From Pseudomonas fulva NBRC 16637 = DSM 17717 (GTDB lineage Bacteria > Pseudomonadota > Gammaproteobacteria > Pseudomonadales > Pseudomonadaceae): a stretch of 64,000 bases of DNA. The translations under genes and the position numbers were made by a program. The first letter of the stretch is position 1. Each line of letters starts with the position of its first letter. A model generated the notes under the pieces. It saw only the letters and a list, made by a program, of their open reading frames with translations. It was not told the DNA's origin and ran no database searches. The DNA is taken from assembly GCF_000730565.1 (NCBI RefSeq), contig NZ_BBIQ01000006.1, forward strand, positions 1-64,000, written 5' to 3'. Shown here in pieces: positions 17,836-25,912 of this stretch.

Positions 17836-18177
17836 ATGTCAGGTTCTGACGGAAGGCTTTTTAGAGATTACACAGCCGGCGCTCCAACCGAGACCGCCTG
17901 CGATACGCTGTACCTGCAGACCCAGCTTGCTTCTCCGAAGCCCGAGGTCGTGAGCGAGATCGATGTCGGCGATACGCTTGGAATTGGCCTTGGTGAAATC
18001 GAAGGCAACGTCGTCGCCTGCGCATATTGGAACAGGTATATTGCCGGCGGTATTGCATCTCCCAAGGTTATTCGACTGATCGCCTGCCTCCAAAGTGGTA
18101 CGAACTATTCAGCAATAGTTACGGCAAAAATGGGTGCTCAGATCTCCATCAAAATCTCGCCGATCAAGGAGGAGTGA
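17836..18177 (+). CDS. Small protein of unknown function, first gene of the QueC-like operon
   Basis: With ATG 17836 (GGGGA five bases upstream) the product has 113 residues, beginning MSGSDGRLFRDYTAG. The composition suggests an all-beta domain with repeated short strands (IDVGDTLGIGLGE, NVVACAYW, YSAIVTAKMGAQISIKI). I recognise no family. ATG 17824 is an alternative start. The stop is 3 bases before the TTG start of the PfkB-NDT gene, whose ribosome site lies inside this gene, so the two are co-translated. As the only non-enzyme in the operon it could be a substrate, sensor or carrier for the QueC-like enzyme; that is inference. Confidence 0.72.
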   Translation: MSGSDGRLFRDYTAGAPTETACDTLYLQTQLASPKPEVVSEIDVGDTLGIGLGEIEGNVVACAYWNRYIAGGIASPKVIRLIACLQSGTNYSAIVTAKMGAQISIKISPIKEE

Positions 18178-18179
18178 TT

Positions 18180-19391
18180 TTGATCAGACTGACTGGCGGT
18201 GTGTATTACGAACAGTGCATGTGCCCCATATGGCAAGAGCTGTTTGGCTCAGGAGGTCGAGCTGCCACAGCGATAGCGCGCCTTGGCGGACACGTCGCCC
18301 TAAACACCTACGCGGATCGCACCGCGGAGGCCATTCTTCGCCAGAGAGCGGTGCTGGAAGGCTTTTCTGTTGCAACCCATGCCATCAACCAAAGCCTGCA
18401 CTTCCGGTACACCCATGGCCTTGCCAAACCGTCGATCCATCCGGTACCAGAGACCTCTTCGACGACCCTTCAAATCACTGCCGAAAATGTGGTTCGGTTT
18501 GGACTGCTCGAAGGTGACTGCGTCGTCGATGCCCGTAATGTCGTTTACGACCCACAGAGCTCCCGGCACCCCGTCCCCTTCCATAAGAATGGTTCCAAGG
18601 CTGAGCGGCTTGCGCTTGTCCTAAACAGGAGTGAAGCCGAAGCGCTCCATGGCAGTGACGAGTTGAGCGCAGCCGATTTGGCGCGGGCACTTTCGAAGTC
18701 GCAGAACGCCGAGATCGTCATCATCAAGATGGGCCCTGCCGGCGCCCTGCTGTTCCATGAAGGTCAAGCGCACCACATCCCCTCCTTCGTGACGTCGCAG
18801 GTGTGGAAGATTGGTTCGGGTGATGTGTTCGTCGCGAGCTTCGCCCACTTCTGGCTCGAAGAAGGGCTTGCCCCACTCAAGGCCGCCATGCAGGCCTCAC
18901 GTGCTACGGCGTACTACTGCGAGACGAAGGGCTTTGCCTCTAAAACAGAGCTAGAGACCTATCACCCCGTCGCCGCCAGCCTGCCGAAGAAATCAAAAAT
19001 GGGCAGGCCTCCCCTGGTATACCTCGCCGGCCCATTCTTTTCGCTGGGACAGCTTTGGCTCATCGAGGAGGCCCGCGCCCGGCTTTTGGAAATGGGGTTG
19101 AACGTGTTTTCCCCCGTCCATGACGTTGGCCACGGGCCTGCGGATGAAGTCGTGCAGAAAGATCTCGATGCGATCCACGAATGCGACATGATGCTCGCAA
19201 TCGGGGACGGCCTCGACGCTGGGACGATCTATGAGATCGGCTACGCGCGTGCACTCAAGAAGCCCGTCATCATGTACGTGGAGAATGAGTCGGAAGAGGA
19301 TAAGAAGATGATGGCCGGCTCGGACTGCACGCTGACAAAGGACTTCGTCACCGCCATTTACCAAACCGCATGGAAGGCAGCTGAGTTATGA
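18180..19391 (+). CDS. PfkB-family sugar/nucleoside kinase fused to a nucleoside 2-deoxyribosyltransferase-like domain
   Basis: The 403-residue fusion has an N-terminal PfkB/ribokinase fold (GSGGRAATAIARLGGHVAL near residue 20; catalytic signature KIGSGDVFVASF near 220). The C-terminal domain, from about residue 278, begins PPLVYLAGPFFSLGQ, continues with FSPVHDVGHG and ends with MMLAIGDGLDAGTIYEIGYA, typical of nucleoside 2-deoxyribosyltransferases. TTG 18180 is chosen because AAGGAGG ends seven bases upstream; the frame upstream of it overlaps the first gene and is not conserved-looking. Together the domains could phosphorylate and exchange the base of a nucleoside. The stop overlaps the QueC-like start (ATGA). 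Confidence 0.85.
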   Translation: MIRLTGGVYYEQCMCPIWQELFGSGGRAATAIARLGGHVALNTYADRTAEAILRQRAVLEGFSVATHAINQSLHFRYTHGLAKPSIHPVPETSSTTLQITAENVVRFGLLEGDCVVDARNVVYDPQSSRHPVPFHKNGSKAERLALVLNRSEAEALHGSDELSAADLARALSKSQNAEIVIIKMGPAGALLFHEGQAHHIPSFVTSQVWKIGSGDVFVASFAHFWLEEGLAPLKAAMQASRATAYYCETKGFASKTELETYHPVAASLPKKSKMGRPPLVYLAGPFFSLGQLWLIEEARARLLEMGLNVFSPVHDVGHGPADEVVQKDLDAIHECDMMLAIGDGLDAGTIYEIGYARALKKPVIMYVENESEEDKKMMAGSDCTLTKDFVTAIYQTAWKAAEL

Positions 19392-19990
19392 AGCGCGGCC
19401 TCCTCTTATCAGGCGGTATGGATTCACTCGCGGTGGCCTGGTGGCTGCGCCCTGAAATCGGCATCACGCTGAACTATGGCCAGCTCGCCGCTGAGGCAGA
19501 AATCTGTGCCTCGAAGGCCATCTGCGAACAGCTCCAGATTGAGCATCATGTCATTTCCATCGACTGCCGATCGGTCGGCTCCGGTGACATGGCAGGAGGC
19601 CAGGCGGATGCCCATGCGCCTGCCAGTGACTGGTGGCCGTACCGGAACCAGATGCTCGTCACCCTGGCGGCCATGAAAGCCATCAGCCTGGGTGTGAAAA
19701 AGCTCTACCTGGGCACCGTGAAATCCGATGGTTCGCACCGCGACGGTACTCCGGAGTTCATCGCTGCCATCAATCAGCTGATGGTCATCCAGGAGGGTGA
19801 GATGACCGTTGAGGCGCCTGCGATCAAGTTGAGCACCACCGAGCTTGTAAGAACTGCCGGCGTGCCGTCCTCTATGCTGGCCTGGGCTCACAGCTGTCAC
19901 AAATCGAGCGTGCCGTGCGGCAATTGCCGAGGCTGCAAAAAGTACTTCGAGGTCTGGCACGAGATTGAACATGGATTGGATCACGCTTAG
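19388..19990 (+). CDS. QueC-like 7-cyano-7-deazaguanine synthase homologue
   Basis: The 200-residue protein has the PP-loop SGGMDSLAVAWW at residues 8-19, the NYGQ block near 29 and a C-terminal zinc knuckle CHKSSVPCGNCRGC. These are the marks of QueC, which converts 7-carboxy-7-deazaguanine to preQ0 through adenylation. No queD, queE, queF or tgt lies nearby, so it is not part of an ordinary queuosine pathway. QueC-like enzymes also occur in defence loci (QatC, and Cap9 of type IV CBASS, reported to attach a deazaguanine to a protein). It is short for QueC (about 225-240). It overlaps the nitroreductase-like gene by 20 bases. Confidence 0.88.
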   Translation: MKRGLLLSGGMDSLAVAWWLRPEIGITLNYGQLAAEAEICASKAICEQLQIEHHVISIDCRSVGSGDMAGGQADAHAPASDWWPYRNQMLVTLAAMKAISLGVKKLYLGTVKSDGSHRDGTPEFIAAINQLMVIQEGEMTVEAPAIKLSTTELVRTAGVPSSMLAWAHSCHKSSVPCGNCRGCKKYFEVWHEIEHGLDHA

Positions 19991-20654
19991 TAGCCCGACG
20001 GTACGAGCTGAGCCTGGCCACTATCAGCCCTTCACCTGGCCCGATGGCACATTCCATGCGCTGCCCGAAACAGAGGATGCCGGTGACGAAGGCATCCTCA
20101 ATCTTCTCGATCACAGACGCACCAGGCGAACGTTCAATGTCTTGAGTGAAGGCCAGCTGGGCCAGCTGCTGTGGCGCTGCGCGCGTACGCAATCCATCGC
20201 CGAGTCGGACTATGGCTTCGACCTGGAATTGCGACCAACGCCATCTGCCGGCGCCATACACCCCATCCATATCCTGGTTCACCTTCCGGGTGCGTCGAAC
20301 TGGAGCCGGTACGATAGTCGCCGGCACGGTCTTGTCGAGCTACCAGGATCAGCTGAAGCCTTCGCTGGATTGGAAGAGCAGTGCCATGAAGCACTGCCCG
20401 CCGCGCATGCAACGCGGTTGCTCCTGGTGGCCGAACCCGGGAAAACGTGCGCCAAATATCAGCATGGAGAAAGCCTGATCTGGCGAGACGCTGGAGCACT
20501 TTTGGCGGTCATGGCCGTGATTGCTGAAGCTTTGGACTACTCATGTTGCCCGTTGGGGATTACGGGTGAACCTTGGGCTAGTCGACTCGCACCTGCAGGT
20601 ATGCTCACTGGTGTCGGTGTCGCGCTCGTTGGTGGGCCTGCACCGCAGTGCTAG
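19971..20654 (+). CDS. SagB-like nitroreductase-family protein
   Basis: The product of ~227 residues from ATG 19971 has the FMN-binding nitroreductase pattern of SagB-type oxidoreductases: LLDHRRTRRTFNVLS near residue 44, RPTPSAGAIHP near 88 and a C-terminal half with RDAGALLAVMAVIAEAL. SagB-type enzymes oxidise azolines in peptide maturation; relatives reduce nitro or enone groups. A TTG at 19965 is an alternative start. It ends tail to tail, with a 4-base overlap, against the DNA glycosylase gene on the other strand. In an operon with a QueC-like enzyme it may carry out a redox step on a deazapurine or on its protein conjugate (inference). Confidence 0.75.
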   Translation: MDWITLSSPTVRAEPGHYQPFTWPDGTFHALPETEDAGDEGILNLLDHRRTRRTFNVLSEGQLGQLLWRCARTQSIAESDYGFDLELRPTPSAGAIHPIHILVHLPGASNWSRYDSRRHGLVELPGSAEAFAGLEEQCHEALPAAHATRLLLVAEPGKTCAKYQHGESLIWRDAGALLAVMAVIAEALDYSCCPLGITGEPWASRLAPAGMLTGVGVALVGGPAPQC

Positions 20655-21421
20655 GCGGCTTTCAAACCAGCTTGGTAAAGCAGACCTTGGACGACTGTAG
20701 GCGCAGACATCATCTGGTACCACATCAGCGCGTCGAGCCTGGACGGTCGAACGTCAATCGCTTTGCTGAGAGCAAGGAACTCAGCTTCGAGCTTCAAGTA
20801 GTGGCGCTCCACGGTCAGACCGGGGGAGAAAAAGCCAGCCAACGCCCCTGCACGCAGGATGTGGATATCCAGGATGGCGACGTCATCGGCATCAAGCCAG
20901 TTGCGAGCAATCCAAGAGGCAGTCTTGTAACCGATGCCTGGAAGCTCCAGCAGCCAGTCCCGAAGAGCTCGGCCAGATTGAAGAGGAACACCCCCTACGG
21001 CCAAGGCTGTGAGTGCCGAATGAAGGTAACGCGCCTTCTGTTTGGCAAAGCGGTAGCGCACTGAGCGGCTACCAATTTTCAGTGGGAGGGTTAGCCAATC
21101 TTGCAGCTGCTCCTCACTAGGTACCTTAGTGTCAAAAGCTCCTAGGTTTCTCAGATGGGCGAAGGCAGCCAACCCGACGTGCGCCGGGATTCCGTGGCCA
21201 CCCAGTAGGCACGCTCCGACCTCTTCAACCAGGGTGGCGCCAAGCTTGTAGTTGAGAGGCTCAGGCTCTTGCTCGTTTGCCCAGACCTGGTAGGCCCAAT
21301 ACGCCGGTGTCGGGAACGCTTCGATCAAACCCCATGAAACACCCGGGAGCACCTCGCTCATGGCGTCAGGGAAATCGCGGCTGTAGATCTTGGAGTCTAC
21401 GAACACAACACCGCTCTGCAT
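20651..21421 (-). CDS. HhH-GPD DNA glycosylase (OGG-like)
   Basis: The 256-residue protein carries a helix-hairpin-helix ending in ELPGIGYKTASWIARNWL, followed by VAILDIHILRAG, whose Asp is the expected catalytic residue of HhH-GPD glycosylases. No lysine sits at the OGG1 lyase position in the hairpin region as far as I can tell (KTASW does contain a lysine). ATG 21421 overlaps the stop of the Dam-type gene (TAATG), so the two are co-translated. The family excises damaged or modified bases. OGG-like genes have been noted as accessory genes in type IV CBASS with QueC-like enzymes, which makes this neighbourhood notable. Confidence 0.82.
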   Translation of the reverse strand: MQSGVVFVDSKIYSRDFPDAMSEVLPGVSWGLIEAFPTPAYWAYQVWANEQEPEPLNYKLGATLVEEVGACLLGGHGIPAHVGLAAFAHLRNLGAFDTKVPSEEQLQDWLTLPLKIGSRSVRYRFAKQKARYLHSALTALAVGGVPLQSGRALRDWLLELPGIGYKTASWIARNWLDADDVAILDIHILRAGALAGFFSPGLTVERHYLKLEAEFLALSKAIDVRPSRLDALMWYQMMSAPTVVQGLLYQAGLKAA

Positions 21422-22098
21422 TACAGTGCCTCCTGAGCGGAGCCATAGGTCTGCGTGATCCAGTGCAGGAAATCGCTGCGTTCTAACGGATCCATCGCAG
21501 CAACACGATCGCGGAGCCGGGACTGGCGCCGGGCAATGGTCTGCCGCTCGCGGAACGTGTCGCCCAAGTAACGACTGTCGTGAAGTTCTACTGGGGCAGC
21601 GTAGTTCATCCAGACGCATTCCTCCCTGACATCCGTGTGCGTCTTCGCCATAAACGTTACCTTCCTCCATCCTTGGAGCGTTTCGTTGTACAAGGAACTG
21701 TCGTAACCGGAGATCATAACCTTGCACGGGACGCCGCACAGCGTATGTAGCAGCTGCTCATGGTGGGACTGGTCATATTCGTAGCGATAGATCTTGGCGC
21801 GACGACGCGTCTGTGTGACATACGGAGGATCAGCATAGATCAGCTCGCTACCGTCGTATGAAAAACTGCTCAGGTAGTTCGAAGCATCGCCCTGGATAAG
21901 CTCAAGGCCCACTACCTGGTGATCCGCCCAGGCATCATGAACGGCGGGATCTACGTCCACACCGATGTTTCGGGCAGCAGGTTTCTTATGGCGCAGGACA
22001 GCGCCCGCCCCCAAGTGCGTCTCGATGTAGGTCTGATGCGGAGGCATCAGGTTGATCAAGCGCTGGTAGCACTTGCCTTTCCCGCCGGGATATCTCAT
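21421..22098 (-). CDS. Dam-family DNA adenine methylase
   Basis: The 225-residue protein is a class D12 (Dam/DpnM-like) N6-adenine methyltransferase. It opens with RYPGGKGKCYQRLI, has THLGAGAVL (SAM-binding FxGxG variant) near residue 38 and the catalytic motif LIYADPPYV near residue 106. It is shorter than E. coli Dam (278) and lacks much of the target-recognition insert, so its site may differ from GATC. It is the first gene of the two-gene leftward operon, and its start lies only a few bases from a perfect inverted repeat. Confidence 0.88.
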   Translation of the reverse strand: MRYPGGKGKCYQRLINLMPPHQTYIETHLGAGAVLRHKKPAARNIGVDVDPAVHDAWADHQVVGLELIQGDASNYLSSFSYDGSELIYADPPYVTQTRRRAKIYRYEYDQSHHEQLLHTLCGVPCKVMISGYDSSLYNETLQGWRKVTFMAKTHTDVREECVWMNYAAPVELHDSRYLGDTFRERQTIARRQSRLRDRVAAMDPLERSDFLHWITQTYGSAQEAL

Positions 22099-22102
22099 GC
22101 AT

Positions 22103-22130
22103 ACATCATCGTCAAAAGTGACGATGATGT
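22103..22130. promoter_or_regulatory. Perfect 12-bp inverted repeat at the dam start
   Basis: ACATCATCGTCA and TGACGATGATGT are separated by AAAG. The repeat begins four bases upstream of the Dam-type start codon, where a ribosome site should be, and no other Shine-Dalgarno is visible. It could be an operator or an RNA hairpin that masks the start of the methylase-glycosylase operon. Confidence 0.55.
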
Positions 22131-22362
22131 CAATGAAGCCTACCGACCAAAAAACCTTAGAGTGGCGTGAACGCTTGAAGTGCTATAAGCCGCCCGACAA
22201 ACCATTGGTAAGCGTACGGGGAATACACTTTGGCTGATCTATACACAGGGTGTTCGCAGGCCGCTTACCGTTCGGTTATACGTCAAGGGGCCTCATCTGG
22301 CATTATGTCTTTAAAGCGCCACCACTCTCGGGATGGCCGGCGACGAACTCAAGGAATGGGAC
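22131..22362. other. Intergenic region before hsdR
   Basis: This divergent gap separates the methylase-glycosylase operon from the restriction operon. It probably holds the hsdR promoter, but no clear -35/-10 pair stands out. Confidence 0.4.
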
Positions 22363-25300
22363 ATGGCTGAGAGCAGCAACTTCGCCTTTTTCAAAGAGCA
22401 CGATCCGGTTTTTTTCCAACTCGCCACTGCAGCCGAGCGCGTTTTTCCCACTGACCCCAACACGACGCTTATCAAACTGCGCCAGTTAGGCGAAGCGCTC
22501 GCTCAAGATCTAGCGGTGAGAGCTGGCATCGAGTTCGACGCAACCACATCCCAAGCTGACTTGCTGTTCCGCCTGAGTCGTGAAATCCAGCTCGACGGCA
22601 ATATCCGCAACCTGTTCCATACGCTGCGCGTCGAAGGCAACAAGGCCACCCACGAATTCCGCACCCAGCATCGCGAGGCCTTAGACGGATTGAGAGTCGC
22701 ACGCGCCTTGGCGATCTGGTACCACCAGTCATTCGGCAATGCAGCCAGCACCTTCAAACCTGGGCCATTCATGGTTCCCGCCGATCCGAGCGAGCCTCTG
22801 CGTGAGCTGCAGGTGCAGATCGAAAAACTTCGCGCGGAGTTGGGCGACAGTCGCCAGCAAATGGAGAGCAACCAGCAATTAGCCGAGCTGCTGGCGAAAG
22901 AAAAGCAAGCACATGCTAGCCTTGCGGAGCAAATGAACGAGGAGGCACATGTCTACGAGCTGATTGCTCTGGAACGTGAAGCAGAACTGTCCAAAGCGCG
23001 AGCCGATTTCGAAGCGCGACTGAAAGTGCTGCAGCAACAGCTTGAAAATCAGCCCCAAGCCGCCAAGCAGGTCACCAGAAAAACTCAGCAAGCAAGCAAC
23101 CAGTTTGACCTTAACGAAGACCTCACCCGTATTCTCATCGATCAACAATTGAACGATGCCGGCTGGGAGGCTCATTCGCTCGAGCTTACCTACGGTAAGG
23201 GCGCGCGGCCAGAGAAGGGCAAGAACAAGGCCATCTCCGAGTGGCCAACCAGTAAGCCTAAAGAGGATGCTGATTATGTGCTGTTCGCCGGCCTTGTGCC
23301 TGTTGCCATCGTCGAAGCCAAGCGCAAGCGCGTCAACATAGCGAACCGCATTCCTCAGGCTGAGCGCTATTCACGGCAGTTGGTCATTACCAGCGACTTT
23401 CAACTGGCCGGCCCTGGCGCAGGCTGGGCGGATGGCCAAGGCGGTTATTTCAAGGTTCCCTTTGCCTTTGCCTGCAATGGCCGCCCCTTCATCAAGCAAC
23501 TCGCAGAGCTGTCTGGCATCTGGTTTCGCGACCTGCGCAGCCCAGCCAACCTGCGCCGGGCGCTGCAGGACTTTCACACACCGAGTGGCCTACTCGACCT
23601 GCTCAAGCGCAGCCGCGAAGAAGCCGAGGCGAAGTTACAACAGGAAGGCTTCGCCTATCTCAAACTACGTAATTATCAGGAAAACGCCATACGCGCCGTC
23701 GAGCTGGCGCTGGGCGGCAATCGTCGCAACTGCCTACTGGCCATGGCCACCGGCACGGGCAAAACCCGCACAATTATTGGTTTGATGTACCGCTTGCTAA
23801 AGGCCGAACGCTTCCGTCGTATTCTTTTTCTGGTCGATCGCAGTGCATTGGGCGAACAAGCCATCGAAGCCTTCAATGAGGCAACCCTGGAGCAAAATCA
23901 TACGCTGGCGCAGATCTACGACGTCAAAGAGCTGGGAGACATGGCTGCCGAAGCTGAAACACGAGTACAGGTTGCTACCGTGCAGGCGATGGTCAAGCGT
24001 ATCTTTCAATCAGAGACTCCGCCGCCCATTGATACCTTCGACTGCATCATCGTCGACGAGGCTCACCGCGGTTACACCCTCGACCAGGACATGACCGAGG
24101 GCGAGCTGGCGATACGCGACTTTAACCAGTACTTGTCACAGTACCGCCGAGTGCTCGACTATTTCGACGCCTGCTGCATCGGGCTCACCGCCACACCGGC
24201 AAAGCACACCAGTGAAGTATTCGGTGCACCGATATTCACGTACAGCTACCGGGAAGCCGTGGCTGACGACTGGCTGATTGATCACGAGCCGCCGGTTCGT
24301 TACCAGACCCTGCTCAGCCAGAAAGGCATCCACTTTGCCAAAGGCGAGAAGGTCAACGTCGTTGATACGAGCACCGGCGAAGTGGATGTTGCGGAGCTCG
24401 AAGACGAGCTTGACTTCGAAATCGAATCCTTCAACCGCCGTGTGATTACACCCGGTTTCGACAAGGTTATTTGCGAGCAACTGGCGCAAGAGCTCGACCC
24501 GTCGGGCGACGAAAAAACGATGATCTTTTGCGTCAACCAGGCCCACGCTGAGCGAGTCAAAAACCTCCTCGACGAAGCCTTCAAAGACGTTCATGACGAG
24601 GATTACAACCAAGCAGCTGTACAGATCATCACCGGGCAAAGTGACAAGGTTAAACAGCTGATTCGCCAGTACAAGAACGAGCGCTACCCGAGCATCGCCA
24701 TTACGGTCGACCTACTGACCACCGGTATCGACGTACCCCGAATCTGCCATTTGGTATTCATGCGCAGGGTCCGATCACGCATCCTCTACGAGCAAATGAA
24801 AGGGCGCGCAACTCGTCGCTGTGATGACATCGGCAAAACGGTATTCAAGATCTACGACCCAGTTGACCTGTACGCAGCCCTTGAGCCGGTCGATACGATG
24901 AAGCCGCTGGTGAAGGATGCGAGCATCAGCTTGGAACAACTGGTTGATGACCTGCATAACCCCGCAAGCTTTGATGCCCCGGGCAACCAGCCCGATACCA
25001 CCCATGCCCACGATGTGCTCGACCAGCTCAGCCAGCGGGTTATGCGCATCCTTCGCAAGGCCACCCATAAAGCCGAGCAAAAGCCGCTTCTCAAAGACAA
25101 GCTTGCTGAGCTAGAAACCACCTGGGGCGTGGCCCCCGATAAACTGCATCAGCATCTGCACCAACTCGGCCCGCAGCAAGCTGCCCAGTTCATCCAGCAA
25201 CATTCTCAATTGCTCAATCAGCTCGCTATGGTCAATACCCTGTTGGGGTCACTGAACTACCCGGTGATCTCCCAGCATACCGACGCATTGATGGTTCGTG

Positions 25301-25827
25301 AGCAAAGTTACGGCGATTACCAGAAGCCCGCCGACTATTTGGAAAGCTTCAACGACTTCATTAAGAACCAGTTGAACCAATCGGTGGCGCTTGGCGTAGT
25401 AGTCAACCGCCCACAAGACCTCACCCGAGAGCAACTGCGCGAGGTGCGCCTGCTGCTCGACGGCAACGGATACAGCGAGGTGAACTTGCAGAGCGCCTGG
25501 CGTAACCAAACCAACCAAGAAATTGCGGCCAGCATTGTCGGTTTTATCCGGCGCGCAGCCCTTGGCGAAGCCTTGCTGCCATTCGAGCAGCGCGTTGCAC
25601 AGGCGATGGTGGCGATCTACAGCCTGCACCCTTGGACGCCTGTCCAGCGTAAGTGGCTGGACCGCCTGGCCAAACAACTGGTGCACGAAGTCGTTATTGA
25701 CGAAAAACAGATTGGCGAAGCGTTCAGAAGCGATGGCGGTAGCACACGGCTAGACAAGATGCTCGGCGGCAACCTCACGGTGGTATTAGAGGCCCTGAAT
25801 GACAACCTGTGGGCTCAAACGGGGTGA
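22363..25827 (+). CDS. hsdR: Type I restriction enzyme R subunit
   Basis: The 1154-residue motor-nuclease subunit cleaves unmethylated DNA after ATP-driven translocation. In order it has a DUF4145-like N-terminus (to ~110), a coiled coil (~130-240), the HsdR nuclease domain (~245-370, with VAIVEAKRKR giving the ExK pair), and a superfamily 2 helicase (Walker A ATGTGKT at ~462-468; DEAH at ~562-565; GIDVPRICHLVFMRRV motif VI region), then a C-terminal helical domain. ATG 22363 with AAGGA seven bases upstream fits better than upstream codons. It opens the operon hsdR, AlbA-like, hsdM, hsdS, mrr. Confidence 0.93.
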   Translation: MAESSNFAFFKEHDPVFFQLATAAERVFPTDPNTTLIKLRQLGEALAQDLAVRAGIEFDATTSQADLLFRLSREIQLDGNIRNLFHTLRVEGNKATHEFRTQHREALDGLRVARALAIWYHQSFGNAASTFKPGPFMVPADPSEPLRELQVQIEKLRAELGDSRQQMESNQQLAELLAKEKQAHASLAEQMNEEAHVYELIALEREAELSKARADFEARLKVLQQQLENQPQAAKQVTRKTQQASNQFDLNEDLTRILIDQQLNDAGWEAHSLELTYGKGARPEKGKNKAISEWPTSKPKEDADYVLFAGLVPVAIVEAKRKRVNIANRIPQAERYSRQLVITSDFQLAGPGAGWADGQGGYFKVPFAFACNGRPFIKQLAELSGIWFRDLRSPANLRRALQDFHTPSGLLDLLKRSREEAEAKLQQEGFAYLKLRNYQENAIRAVELALGGNRRNCLLAMATGTGKTRTIIGLMYRLLKAERFRRILFLVDRSALGEQAIEAFNEATLEQNHTLAQIYDVKELGDMAAEAETRVQVATVQAMVKRIFQSETPPPIDTFDCIIVDEAHRGYTLDQDMTEGELAIRDFNQYLSQYRRVLDYFDACCIGLTATPAKHTSEVFGAPIFTYSYREAVADDWLIDHEPPVRYQTLLSQKGIHFAKGEKVNVVDTSTGEVDVAELEDELDFEIESFNRRVITPGFDKVICEQLAQELDPSGDEKTMIFCVNQAHAERVKNLLDEAFKDVHDEDYNQAAVQIITGQSDKVKQLIRQYKNERYPSIAITVDLLTTGIDVPRICHLVFMRRVRSRILYEQMKGRATRRCDDIGKTVFKIYDPVDLYAALEPVDTMKPLVKDASISLEQLVDDLHNPASFDAPGNQPDTTHAHDVLDQLSQRVMRILRKATHKAEQKPLLKDKLAELETTWGVAPDKLHQHLHQLGPQQAAQFIQQHSQLLNQLAMVNTLLGSLNYPVISQHTDALMVREQSYGDYQKPADYLESFNDFIKNQLNQSVALGVVVNRPQDLTREQLREVRLLLDGNGYSEVNLQSAWRNQTNQEIAASIVGFIRRAALGEALLPFEQRVAQAMVAIYSLHPWTPVQRKWLDRLAKQLVHEVVIDEKQIGEAFRSDGGSTRLDKMLGGNLTVVLEALNDNLWAQTG

Positions 25828-25912
25828 GGCCAACCACGCGCGCCGGATTAGCCACGGGGCTCGTCTATAAGGGATAATCTCCCTTCTTGCCCGCAATACC
25901 TAGAGACGCTTC

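Noticed and set aside
18027-18179. Longer N-terminus for the PfkB-NDT protein
   Set aside because: It would overlap the first gene of the operon and lacks kinase-like sequence; AAGGAGG sits correctly before TTG 18180.
17836-20654. Ordinary queuosine biosynthesis operon or QatABCD
   Set aside because: QueD, QueE, QueF and Tgt are missing for the first; the QatA ATPase and QatD TatD-type nuclease are missing for the second.
20651-22098. Treating the Dam/glycosylase pair as part of the hsd restriction system
   Set aside because: They are divergent from hsdR with their own control repeat, and abut the QueC-like operon instead. Type I systems do not need them.
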